The translations under genes and the position numbers were made by a program. Shown piece by piece: positions 1 to 5,630 of a stretch of 5,630 bases of DNA. The notes beneath the pieces are model-generated. The model had not been told where the DNA came from and searched no databases. It saw nothing but the letters and a program-made list of their open reading frames with translations. Origin of the DNA: an uncultured Mollicutes bacterium (GTDB taxonomy: Bacteria > Bacillota_I > Bacilli_A > RFN20 > CAG-288); NCBI GenBank assembly GCA_900549915.1, contig URQF01000092.1, positions 1 through 5,630 on the forward strand, read 5' to 3'. Positions within the stretch are counted from its first letter, which is position 1; every line of letters starts with the position of its first letter.

Positions 1-19
1 CATTGCCGAACGGCATGAT

Positions 20-90
20 GGGTGGTGTGAGAGGTGATGGAAATTGAAGATTCTTCAATTTCCTAGCCTACTCGATTCCCTTTCTTTTTT
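20..90 (+). terminator. Terminator-like or attenuator stem before the first gene
   Basis: Bases 39-50 and 52-63 form a perfect 12-base inverted repeat around T51. The stem can extend outward through AGG 32-34 with CCT 67-69 and GAG 29-31 with CTC 71-73. GGG 20-22 can then pair with CCC 78-80, and TTTCTTTTTT follows at 81-90. That is the shape of an intrinsic terminator, although the stem is interrupted. The tail ends only 22 bases before the ATG at 113, so a promoter for the operon must lie upstream of or within it. It is either the end of an upstream unit or an attenuator in the operon leader. A second small hairpin (TGCC GAAC GGCA, 4-15) precedes it. No gene is supported in 1-112. Confidence 0.45.
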
Positions 91-112
91 GAAAAAGGTA
101 GAATAATTGCGT

Positions 113-1039
113 ATGGAAAACAATGTAATTAAAGATGGGTTTGTTTCTTTTCTTGGATATAAAACCTATTATCGGATTGTAAATCCTTGTGGTAAAAAGG
201 TTCCGCTTGTTATTTGCCATGGCGGTCCTGGGTCTACTCATAACTCTTATGAAGTTCTGGATGATATGGCTTTTAAAGAAGATCGTCCTATTGTCAGGTA
301 TGATCAGCTTGGCTGTGGCCTTTCGAGTCTTTCTTCTCCGCATACTTATCTTTGGAATAAGGAAACCTGGATGGACGAATTAAATAATCTTCGGGAAAAA
401 CTTGGCCTTAAGAAGATTCATCTTAGGGGTCATTCCTGGGGTGGCAGGCTTGCTCTTTTGTATTTACTTGACCGTAAACCCGATGGAGTTTTAAGTGTTA
501 CTTTATCTTCGACTCTTTCTTCTGCTTCCTTGTGGAAAGAGGAAACGCATCATTTGCTTTCTTATCTTCCTTCTTATGAAAAAGAGGCTCTTCTGAAAGC
601 GGAAGAGGCAATGGATTTTTCTTCTTTGGAGTATCATAACGCCTATGAGCATTACTATCATTTGTTCATTGGCGGTCCGTTTGTCAAAGGCGTTGATCCG
701 GATTGCTTGACACGGGAAAAGATCAAAGGGACGGAAGCTTATCTTACGGCTTGGGGTCCCTCAGAGTTTGCTCCGACTGGCACTTTGAAGGACTATGAAG
801 TAACTTCCAGAAGGAAAGAGATTACGTGTCCGGTTCTTCTTATTTCTGGTGAGAAGGATGAATCGACTCCTTATCAGAATAAGGTCAGGTTTGATTCTTT
901 ATTAAATGCCAGAGAGAAGAAATGGTGCCTTTATCCGGATTGTCCGCATAGGACGTATGTTTATCAGAAAAAGAAATTCGAAGAGGATCTTTTCTCTTTC
1001 CTCAACGAAAATGATAGGGGGGTTTCTAAGAATGACTAG
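113..1039 (+). CDS. Proline iminopeptidase-family alpha/beta hydrolase (peptidase family S33)
   Basis: A 308-residue cytoplasmic alpha/beta hydrolase with no signal peptide, the usual length for prolyl aminopeptidases, which release N-terminal proline (sometimes other residues) from peptides. Visible motifs: the oxyanion-hole HGGPG (36-40), YDQLGCG (63-69), the nucleophile elbow GHSWGG with Ser108, Asp249 in SGEKDESTP, and His279 in CPH. The triad is complete. AGG codons fall at 62 (before YDQ), 105 (before GHSWGG), 112 (right after WGG), 234 and 280 (right after the catalytic His). In relatives these are hydrophobic, with Met typical at 112 and 280. The start is uncertain. ATG at 113 is chosen, but TTG at 107, which adds two residues, has better spacing (8 bases) from the AAAAAGG at 92-98. 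The end overlaps the next gene by 8 bases. True substrate is unknown; related S33 enzymes include non-prolyl aminopeptidases. Confidence 0.88.
   Translation: MENNVIKDGFVSFLGYKTYYRIVNPCGKKVPLVICHGGPGSTHNSYEVLDDMAFKEDRPIVRYDQLGCGLSSLSSPHTYLWNKETWMDELNNLREKLGLKKIHLRGHSWGGRLALLYLLDRKPDGVLSVTLSSTLSSASLWKEETHHLLSYLPSYEKEALLKAEEAMDFSSLEYHNAYEHYYHLFIGGPFVKGVDPDCLTREKIKGTEAYLTAWGPSEFAPTGTLKDYEVTSRRKEITCPVLLISGEKDESTPYQNKVRFDSLLNAREKKWCLYPDCPHRTYVYQKKKFEEDLFSFLNENDRGVSKND
1016..1022 (+). promoter_or_regulatory. Ribosome binding site AGGGGGG for the second gene
   Basis: This purine run lies 9 bases before the ATG at 1032 and inside the last codons of the peptidase gene. It favours 1032 over the in-frame ATG at 1011, which lies upstream of the site itself. 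The AGG at its start is also codon 302 of the peptidase. Confidence 0.65.
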
Positions 1040-1598
1040 GAATCAGATTTGTAATCAGCTCAGCTTTGTTCAGTTGATGCCAAGTACGTTGAAAGAGGTT
1101 CGTTTTGATCTTCATTATGGGGAGTTCTCTCTTCTTTTTGAGGAGTATGATCCTTATAAAATCAGGAAGAATGGTTCCTATAAAGATCAGCTTGACCGGG
1201 TTCTGAAGGTTTTTTCCCCGGTTTCTCCTTCTGCTTATAAGAAGATTACCAAAGCGGTCTTTCTTTCTGCGAAGTTTCTTTCTTCTTATGATTCTCTAGA
1301 GTCTTTTGAAAAAGAGGTTTTGGAAGCTTCTAAGGATGAAAAAGAGAGGTTTCAGTATCTGAATGACTTCCGTCTGAAGAGTCATCTCTCATCCATGTAT
1401 TTTAACCGGACTTGCCGTTTCTTCCAGGAGAGCGGACTTTTGGATGTTCCTTATCTGAGTAAGGAAGTGAAGGAGAAAGCTAGGAAGGTTTTCTCTTTAG
1501 AGGATGATAACGAAAAACTTTTCTTTGCCCTTCTTCATAAAGCCAAAGAAGAAAAAATATCCTGTAAGGAAAGGCAGGAACAGCTTTTAAAGAGGTAG
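1032..1598 (+). CDS. Hypothetical soluble helical protein, 188 residues
   Basis: I do not recognise this protein. It is a 188-residue product with no signal peptide, no membrane segment and no cysteine cluster or nucleotide-binding motif. It is rich in Lys, Glu, Leu, Phe and Ser. From about residue 50 onward it reads as a series of amphipathic helices, ending in a charged helix (about 160-188). The first 45 residues contain an aromatic stretch (LHYGEFSLLFEEYDPY, 27-42) that could be a small beta region. ATG 1032 is preferred because of the AGGGGGG site 9 bases upstream. Six AGG codons (residues 3, 45, 106, 151, 181, 188) would be Met in the recoded genome, and only two internal ATG codons occur. 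It overlaps the peptidase gene by 8 bases and ends 1 base before the ABC gene, so it is probably co-translated with both. A role as a transporter accessory protein is guesswork from position. Confidence 0.82.
   Translation: MTRNQICNQLSFVQLMPSTLKEVRFDLHYGEFSLLFEEYDPYKIRKNGSYKDQLDRVLKVFSPVSPSAYKKITKAVFLSAKFLSSYDSLESFEKEVLEASKDEKERFQYLNDFRLKSHLSSMYFNRTCRFFQESGLLDVPYLSKEVKEKARKVFSLEDDNEKLFFALLHKAKEEKISCKERQEQLLKR
1589..1595 (+). promoter_or_regulatory. Ribosome binding site AAAGAGG of the ABC transporter gene
   Basis: This Shine-Dalgarno-like run ends 4 bases before the ATG at 1600, which is short spacing. It is made of the last two sense codons (AAG AGG) of the preceding gene. The stop TAG at 1596-1598 is one base from the next start, so terminating ribosomes could restart directly. 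Confidence 0.55.
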
Positions 1599-1599
1599 G

Positions 1600-4359
1600 A
1601 TGCTTCAATTAAGGGATGTTAAGAAGGACTACCTTGTTGATAAGGTTCCTTATCCAGCACTGAAAGGAATTACGCTTACTTTTTCTTCGCTTCAGTTTGT
1701 CTCTGTGCTTGGCCCGTCTGGATGTGGAAAGACAACGCTTCTGAACCTGATTGGAGGCTTGGATTCTCTTACTTCTGGACAGATTCTTTTTCAAGGGCAG
1801 GAAGTTTCCAAGAGGAAAGAAAAAGAACTGGATTCTTATCGGAATAATCATATCGGATTCATTTTTCAGGATTATTATCTGGTTCCGAATCTTACTGTTT
1901 TCGAGAACGTGAAGCTTGCTCTTTATGTTCGTGACTATTCCGAGGCGGATAGGAAGAAGATGGTCTTAGAAGCCTTAAAAAAGGTCGATATTGAGAAATT
2001 AGCATCCAAGAAGCCAAGTCAACTTTCGGGTGGCCAGGCTCAGCGTGTTGCCATTGCAAGAGCGATTGTCACAAATCCGAGTATTCTCTTAGCGGATGAA
2101 CCTACGGGTGCCCTGGATAGTGAAAACTCTAAGAAAATCAGGCAGCTTCTTAAGGATCTTTCCAAAGAGCATCTGGTCATAAGGGTTACTCATAATGAAG
2201 ATTTGGCCCGTGTTTACTCCGACCGTCTGATTCATAGGAAGGATGGCCTGATTACAAAAGATGAGAGCTTGAAGGAGAGTCCGGTTTCTTTTAAGGAGAA
2301 GAAAGAACTGCGGAAGAGTTCTCTTTCCCTCTTTAGGAAGCTGAAACTTGCTGTCCATAATTTGTTCTCCCGAAAATGGAAGACGATTTTAGCTGCCGTT
2401 GCAAACTCTTTTGGTAGGATCGGCATTGCTTTCTTTTTAGCCATCAACCATGGCTTTAAGGTTTATTCCAACAGTCTTTCGGTTGCTAGTGCTACTTCGC
2501 TTCCGGTTGTGGTTTCTTCCTATGACCAGATTAATCAGAAGGAACAGTACGGAGACAAGAACCAGTCCATTGCTTATCCGGATTCGAAAGAAATCTATCC
2601 GGCTTTGGATACGGAAAGCAGTTATGGATATACGCGGAATCAATTCACTCCGAAGTATCTTTCCTATCTCGATCAAAGGAAGAAAGAAGGGATTCTCAGC
2701 GATTATTCCATCAACTATGGTAACGATTATAACTTTAATCTGACAACCGAGTATCCAAAGTCCTTAAATGGCAGCAAAGAAGGCGGTCTGAGGGAAGTGG
2801 ATACCAGTAAGACAAGCTACAACTATTATGCCTATTCCGCAGGACTTCCTTGGAATATTTTCCATTCGTTATATGGAGATTTGAACCAATACGATTTAAT
2901 CTGTGGAAATAGGCCGGAGAGTGAAAATGACCTTGTTTTGGTTGTTTCAACCTACAATGCAGTCAATTTCTCCATTCTGCAGGGACTTGGGTTCTACAAT
3001 CCTGCCGATACGTCTATTGATGTCAGTGACACGTCTTTAAAGACTAAGGTCAAACCGATTTCCTTCTCCGATGTCATTGGAAAGACTTATCGTATTTTTG
3101 ATAATGATGATTATTTCTTCCAAAATGACTCTTATACACGGAAGGATGCTGACGGAAACAATCGCTCGATATCCTCTTTTTCAAAGCATGAGCTAACAAA
3201 AGCATTCTATGAAACCGGACGCGAATTGAAGATTACTGGCATTCTTCGTCCAAAGCAAGGAAGCAATAGGTCTAGGCTAGCACCGAGTCTCTGTTTTCTT
3301 CCGAAATTACAAGAAGAGCTGGTCAGCAAGAATAAGACAAGCAAAGTCTCTCTTGGAATCAAGAAGAATCTGATCTTTACGAGACCGGATGATTTGGATC
3401 GTTCTGTTTCTGCTAGGCAAGGCTTCTTGAAGGAAAGGAATGATCTTGCGGATGAATTCAGGGACAGTAAATCGGATGTCCTTCCGACGGACAAATTGAA
3501 TAAGATTGCAAACCGGTATTTAAATTATTATCCCTTTGTGACAAGCGATTATAGGTATCTTGGAACGGGACGGTTCTTAAGTGATGGAAAGAAAGTCGGT
3601 GCCGATCTGATTCTGGATGAAGTCAAGAATCTTGATCTAACGGATAGTTCTTCTTTGAATGATAGGAGGACAAGTATTGCAAAAGACTATAGGAAAGATG
3701 ATATCGATAGCTGCTATAGCAAAATCATCTCTCTCATTGCCTATGTCAATGCTTATTCTGAGATTCAGGATTTGGTATTGTTCCCAACGGATTTATCGAA
3801 GCGGGAAATCCTGCTTCAACGGCTCGACTCTTTCAATGAAATTGTGGAAGGTTCTTTAGAGCACGCTTCCAATAAGAACGAACAGGTTTATTATCATAAG
3901 AGCGATGCCTCGGGAAGGATTACGGATGTTGCGGAGAGGATTTCTCTTGTTTCCACGATTCTTCTTATCTTTGCCTGTGTCTCTTTGATTGTTTCTTCCG
4001 CAAGGACTGGATTATTGACTTCCAATAATGTTTTGGAAAGAAGAAAGGAAATCGGCCTTCTCCGCTCTCTTGGCTCTAAGAAGAGAGATGTGGCTGCCAT
4101 CTTTGAAATGGAGTCTCTCTTTACCGGAAGGCTGGCTGGTATTTTCGGCTCTCTGCTGACCTACTGTCTTTCTTTCCCGATTAATGCTCTTATGAACCAC
4201 TATTATTCCTTCTATGCCGTAGGACATATCTGTTCCTTTACTTGGTATCATTCTCTGATTGTTATTGCTTTCTCGGTTCTTCTTGGCAGGATTTCTGCTC
4301 TTGTTCCTGCCATTAAAGCGGGAAAGGAAGATCCGGTTAAGGCTTTAAAGAACGAATAA
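1600..4359 (+). CDS. Fused ABC transporter, ATP-binding domain plus MacB/FtsX-type permease
   Basis: A 919-residue half-transporter, expected to work as a homodimer in the cytoplasmic membrane. The N-terminal ATPase (1-220) is of the LolD/MacB class: Walker A GPSGCGKTT (38-46), Q-loop Gln90, signature LSGGQ (142-146), Walker B ILLADEP with Glu167, D-loop ALD, switch His198 in VTHN. The permease follows: a first helix at about 262-283, a roughly 490-residue extracytoplasmic domain, then helices at about 781-803, 841-864 and 884-906. VLERRKEIG (811-819), LLRSLGSKKRD (820-830) and the C-terminal DPVKAL are FtsX/MacB hallmarks. Reading AGG as Met restores hydrophobic residues at 181, 195, 273, 780, 802, 844 and 897, four of them in membrane helices. 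The family moves or extracts peptides, lipoproteins or toxins by mechanotransmission; the substrate here is unknown. ATPase and permease fused in this order are common in Bacillota. The gene has only three internal ATG codons. Confidence 0.93.
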   Translation: MLQLRDVKKDYLVDKVPYPALKGITLTFSSLQFVSVLGPSGCGKTTLLNLIGGLDSLTSGQILFQGQEVSKRKEKELDSYRNNHIGFIFQDYYLVPNLTVFENVKLALYVRDYSEADRKKMVLEALKKVDIEKLASKKPSQLSGGQAQRVAIARAIVTNPSILLADEPTGALDSENSKKIRQLLKDLSKEHLVIRVTHNEDLARVYSDRLIHRKDGLITKDESLKESPVSFKEKKELRKSSLSLFRKLKLAVHNLFSRKWKTILAAVANSFGRIGIAFFLAINHGFKVYSNSLSVASATSLPVVVSSYDQINQKEQYGDKNQSIAYPDSKEIYPALDTESSYGYTRNQFTPKYLSYLDQRKKEGILSDYSINYGNDYNFNLTTEYPKSLNGSKEGGLREVDTSKTSYNYYAYSAGLPWNIFHSLYGDLNQYDLICGNRPESENDLVLVVSTYNAVNFSILQGLGFYNPADTSIDVSDTSLKTKVKPISFSDVIGKTYRIFDNDDYFFQNDSYTRKDADGNNRSISSFSKHELTKAFYETGRELKITGILRPKQGSNRSRLAPSLCFLPKLQEELVSKNKTSKVSLGIKKNLIFTRPDDLDRSVSARQGFLKERNDLADEFRDSKSDVLPTDKLNKIANRYLNYYPFVTSDYRYLGTGRFLSDGKKVGADLILDEVKNLDLTDSSSLNDRRTSIAKDYRKDDIDSCYSKIISLIAYVNAYSEIQDLVLFPTDLSKREILLQRLDSFNEIVEGSLEHASNKNEQVYYHKSDASGRITDVAERISLVSTILLIFACVSLIVSSARTGLLTSNNVLERRKEIGLLRSLGSKKRDVAAIFEMESLFTGRLAGIFGSLLTYCLSFPINALMNHYYSFYAVGHICSFTWYHSLIVIAFSVLLGRISALVPAIKAGKEDPVKALKNE

Positions 4360-4365
4360 GGGGCT

Positions 4366-4373
4366 AAGGAAGG
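4366..4373 (+). promoter_or_regulatory. Ribosome binding site AAGGAAGG of the fourth gene
   Basis: AAGGAAGG lies in the 18-base gap after the ABC gene stop. Its first AAGGA is 7 bases from the ATG at 4378, a normal distance, which fixes that start. Confidence 0.75.
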
Positions 4374-4377
4374 AAAT

Positions 4378-5469
4378 ATGAGACCAATTGAGTATAAGCA
4401 TACATTCGCATTATTAGAGAAGATTAAAGAGGATCTCTCTAAGATTGCCTATATCATCAGGATTGTAGTGCAGGTGGCTAGGATTTTATATTATGGGTTA
4501 GCTATCTATCGGCATTACGATTCGATTCCCTATCTTGTTATTTACTGTGTGCTTCTTTTTGTTACCTTGCTTGTTTTTGCAGAGCATCTTTATTATCACA
4601 ATAACGAAAAAGAAGAAGATGCGAAAGAGAAGCATCAGAAACGGCATGCCGCTTTGAAGATGATTGGAATTGTTGATAAAACAGCGCTTCTGATTGTTTC
4701 TCTGATTCCGATTCTTCAAGGAAAAGCGAGTGATTTTGATAAAGTCAGGACTTTGTTTGTCTTTCTCCTTCTTCTGATTCAGCTTGTTTTTCTGTCCGTT
4801 TCTTATCTTAGGAACAAATACAGGAAGTGGCTGAAAGAGGCGATTGAACTGGATTACAAGGAGTCATTGCTGACAAAGAGCCCAAGCTCTGCCTTTTCGG
4901 ATAAACTTCATGATTTTGCTAGGAATCTGACTGGGCAGAAGAAAAGCACGGAGCTAGAGGAAGATTTGAAAGACCGGATTGAAGAGAATGAATCCAAGCG
5001 GAAAGAAAAGAAAAAAGAAGAAAAAAGGAATCGAAAAGTCCAGCGGAAGAAAGATATTTCCATGATTTTCTCTTATTATTCTGATAAGAGAAAAGAAAAG
5101 AAGATTTCTGATAAGAACATTGAGAAAGCGTTACTGAAACTAGAAAAAGAAGCAGATAAAACTCTTTCCGACTCAAAGAGGTTTTTAAATGTTATCCATC
5201 AATCACAAGATCGTCTTGAGAAAGCCACGCTTCCAGAAGAGTTATCTTGCTTGAAGGACTTTGCTTTCATCCTTGAAAAAGATGATGGTACCCTTCTTCA
5301 CCCTGCAAAGAAAGCCAGGATGAGGAACCTTCTCTATTTTCGGAAACCGATTCTATCGAATGAAGACACCTATCAGGATAATAGGAAGATATTAGAGAAA
5401 ACAAAAGATAGGATCGTAGTTCCTCAGCTAGAGAGTTCAAGCGACAAAAAGAAGAGTAAGCGGTTTTAA
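4378..5469 (+). CDS. Hypothetical four-helix membrane protein with charged cytoplasmic tail
   Basis: I do not recognise this family. The 363-residue product has four probable membrane helices in its first half, at about 22-44, 50-72, 93-114 and 122-145. A long, highly charged, mostly helical cytoplasmic region follows (about 150-363). The stretch 190-265 is dominated by Lys, Glu and Arg and looks like a coiled coil or a long single helix. The start has a good ribosome binding site. Two AGG codons (28 and 35) lie in the middle of the first helix, and another (124) at the edge of the fourth. Read as Arg they would put charges in the membrane; read as Met the helices are clean. Twelve AGG against three internal ATG codons follow the operon-wide pattern. 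It is last in the operon, 18 bases after the transporter. It could be a transporter partner or an independent envelope protein; nothing in the sequence decides this. Confidence 0.85.
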   Translation: MRPIEYKHTFALLEKIKEDLSKIAYIIRIVVQVARILYYGLAIYRHYDSIPYLVIYCVLLFVTLLVFAEHLYYHNNEKEEDAKEKHQKRHAALKMIGIVDKTALLIVSLIPILQGKASDFDKVRTLFVFLLLLIQLVFLSVSYLRNKYRKWLKEAIELDYKESLLTKSPSSAFSDKLHDFARNLTGQKKSTELEEDLKDRIEENESKRKEKKKEEKRNRKVQRKKDISMIFSYYSDKRKEKKISDKNIEKALLKLEKEADKTLSDSKRFLNVIHQSQDRLEKATLPEELSCLKDFAFILEKDDGTLLHPAKKARMRNLLYFRKPILSNEDTYQDNRKILEKTKDRIVVPQLESSSDKKKSKRF

Positions 5470-5481
5470 CCCGAACTCTTC
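5451..5481 (+). other. Weak stem-loop across the stop codon of the fourth gene
   Basis: GAAGAGT (5451-5457) pairs with ACTCTTC (5475-5481), and CGG (5461-5463) can pair inside it with CCG (5471-5473). The TAA stop sits in the loop. No T-run follows, so it is not a convincing terminator. It may stabilise the mRNA end or be chance. Confidence 0.25.
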
Positions 5482-5493
5482 CTTACTTCCCCC

Positions 5494-5522
5494 TTGTAAC
5501 AGCATTCTAAGAAATTTATAAT
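5494..5522 (+). promoter_or_regulatory. Sigma-A type promoter
   Basis: A -35 box TTGTAA (5494-5499) and a perfect -10 box TATAAT (5517-5522) are separated by 17 bases, the ideal spacing. Transcription would start near 5529-5530 and run straight into the terminator 20 bases later. It may drive a gene beyond the window edge through an attenuator, or a very short RNA. No in-window gene follows it. Confidence 0.55.
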
Positions 5523-5548
5523 CCGGACTTTATCAGTTAAGGAACAAG

Positions 5549-5593
5549 AAAACCCCCGTTCTGCCCTTGATCAAAGGGTTTTGCGGGGATTTT
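5549..5593 (+). terminator. Bidirectional intrinsic terminator
   Basis: AAAA (5549-5552), then CCCCCG (5553-5558), pair with CGGGG (5584-5588) and the final TTTT (5590-5593). An inner stem CCCTT (5564-5568) with AAGGG (5574-5578) closes a GATCA loop. The A-run before and T-run after the GC stem let it work on both strands. It lies 80 bases after the last stop and probably ends the four-gene operon, and possibly a convergent gene beyond the window. Confidence 0.8.
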
Positions 5594-5630
5594 CGGCTTT
5601 CCCGGATGTACTACTAATTTCCTATGCTCT

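Larger units (their letters stand above)
113..5469 (+). other. Non-standard genetic code: AGG read as Met in all four genes
   Basis: About 50 in-frame AGG codons occur in the four genes: roughly 7, 6, 25 and 12 in order. Seen directly: AGG lies at 446-448 and 950-952 (the GG-x-LA and catalytic H-x positions of the peptidase), at 2140-2142, 2182-2184, 2416-2418, 4003-4005, 4129-4131 and 4288-4290 (ABC ATPase and permease motifs), and at 4459-4461 and 4480-4482 (inside a membrane helix). Known of these families: the positions are Met, Leu or Ile, and several are specifically Met. The invariant arginines nearby (signature-region QRVAIARA, LERRKEIG, LLR, KRD, GILRP) use CGT, CGC or AGA, never AGG. 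Internal ATG is very rare, about 11 in all. Translations made with the standard table are therefore wrong at about 50 positions, and residue descriptions here read AGG as Met. Confidence 0.92.

Noticed and set aside
3..47. C-terminal end of an upstream gene (frame ending TGA at 45-47)
   Set aside because: Only 14 codons are visible, there is no recognisable sequence, and the stop lies inside the hairpin arm.
14..100. T-box riboswitch antiterminator
   Set aside because: GGGTGGT at 20-26 resembles the start of a T-box, but the conserved ACCGCG is absent and the Stem I region would lie outside the window.
76..104. Promoter with TAGAAT (99-104) before the first gene
   Set aside because: There is no acceptable -35 box 17 bases upstream, and the transcript would start almost at the ATG.
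1600..4359. AGG sites as random Arg substitutions or a decayed pseudogene
   Set aside because: The frame is intact over 919 codons, all ATPase motifs are perfect, and the odd residues are confined to a single codon and shared by neighbouring genes.
113..5469. Mycoplasma-type code (TGA as Trp)
   Set aside because: Trp is encoded by TGG throughout, and no in-frame TGA interrupts any of the four genes.
5537..5629. Minus-strand reading frame entering from the right edge, ending TAA at 5537-5539
   Set aside because: It runs through the terminator hairpin, is only about 30 codons and shows no recognisable motif.
1..5630. CRISPR array, insertion sequence, tRNA or rRNA gene
   Set aside because: No regularly spaced repeats, no transposase or terminal inverted repeats, and no cloverleaf or rRNA-like stretch was seen on either strand.

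Overview
The window looks like chromosomal DNA from a low-GC Gram-positive bacterium, probably an uncultivated member of the Bacilli. It holds four tightly packed genes on the + strand, purine-rich Shine-Dalgarno sites and compact intrinsic terminators. Stops in use are TAG, TAG, TAA and TAA. Trp is TGG, and there is no sign that TGA is read as Trp. The outstanding feature is the genetic code: AGG behaves as a methionine codon, not arginine. About 50 in-frame AGG codons occur in the four genes. Where they fall in recognisable motifs, they sit where the families have Met or another hydrophobic residue (GGM-LA and the catalytic H-M pair of the peptidase; VI-M-VTHN and SSA-M-TG of the ABC transporter; membrane helices). 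The conserved arginines of the same motifs use CGN or AGA. Internal ATG is depleted to match: about 11 in roughly 1,780 codons. An AGG Arg-to-Met reassignment has been reported from a computational screen (Codetta, Shulgina and Eddy 2021) in a clade of uncultivated Bacilli. This window fits that lineage, though that placement is from memory and was not checked here.

Layout. Positions 1-112 hold no supported gene. They can fold into a long interrupted stem (20-80) with a T-rich tail (81-90), directly before the first ribosome binding site; this is either an upstream terminator or a leader attenuator. Next come an alpha/beta hydrolase of the proline iminopeptidase family (113-1039), an unrecognised 188-residue helical protein (1032-1598), a 919-residue fused MacB-type ABC transporter (1600-4359), and an unrecognised four-helix membrane protein with a long charged cytoplasmic tail (4378-5469). 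The first two genes overlap by 8 bases, the next pair is 1 base apart and the last pair 18 apart, so they very probably form one operon with translational coupling. The 3' region (5470-5630) has a good sigma-A type promoter (TTGTAA, 17 bases, TATAAT) and, just after it, a strong bidirectional terminator.

How the genes may work together is inference. The transporter is of the FtsX/MacB mechanotransmission class, which usually moves or exposes peptides, lipoproteins or other envelope substrates. A cytoplasmic peptidase, a small soluble protein and a second membrane protein in the same operon would fit peptide handling or envelope maintenance. No substrate can be read from the sequence.
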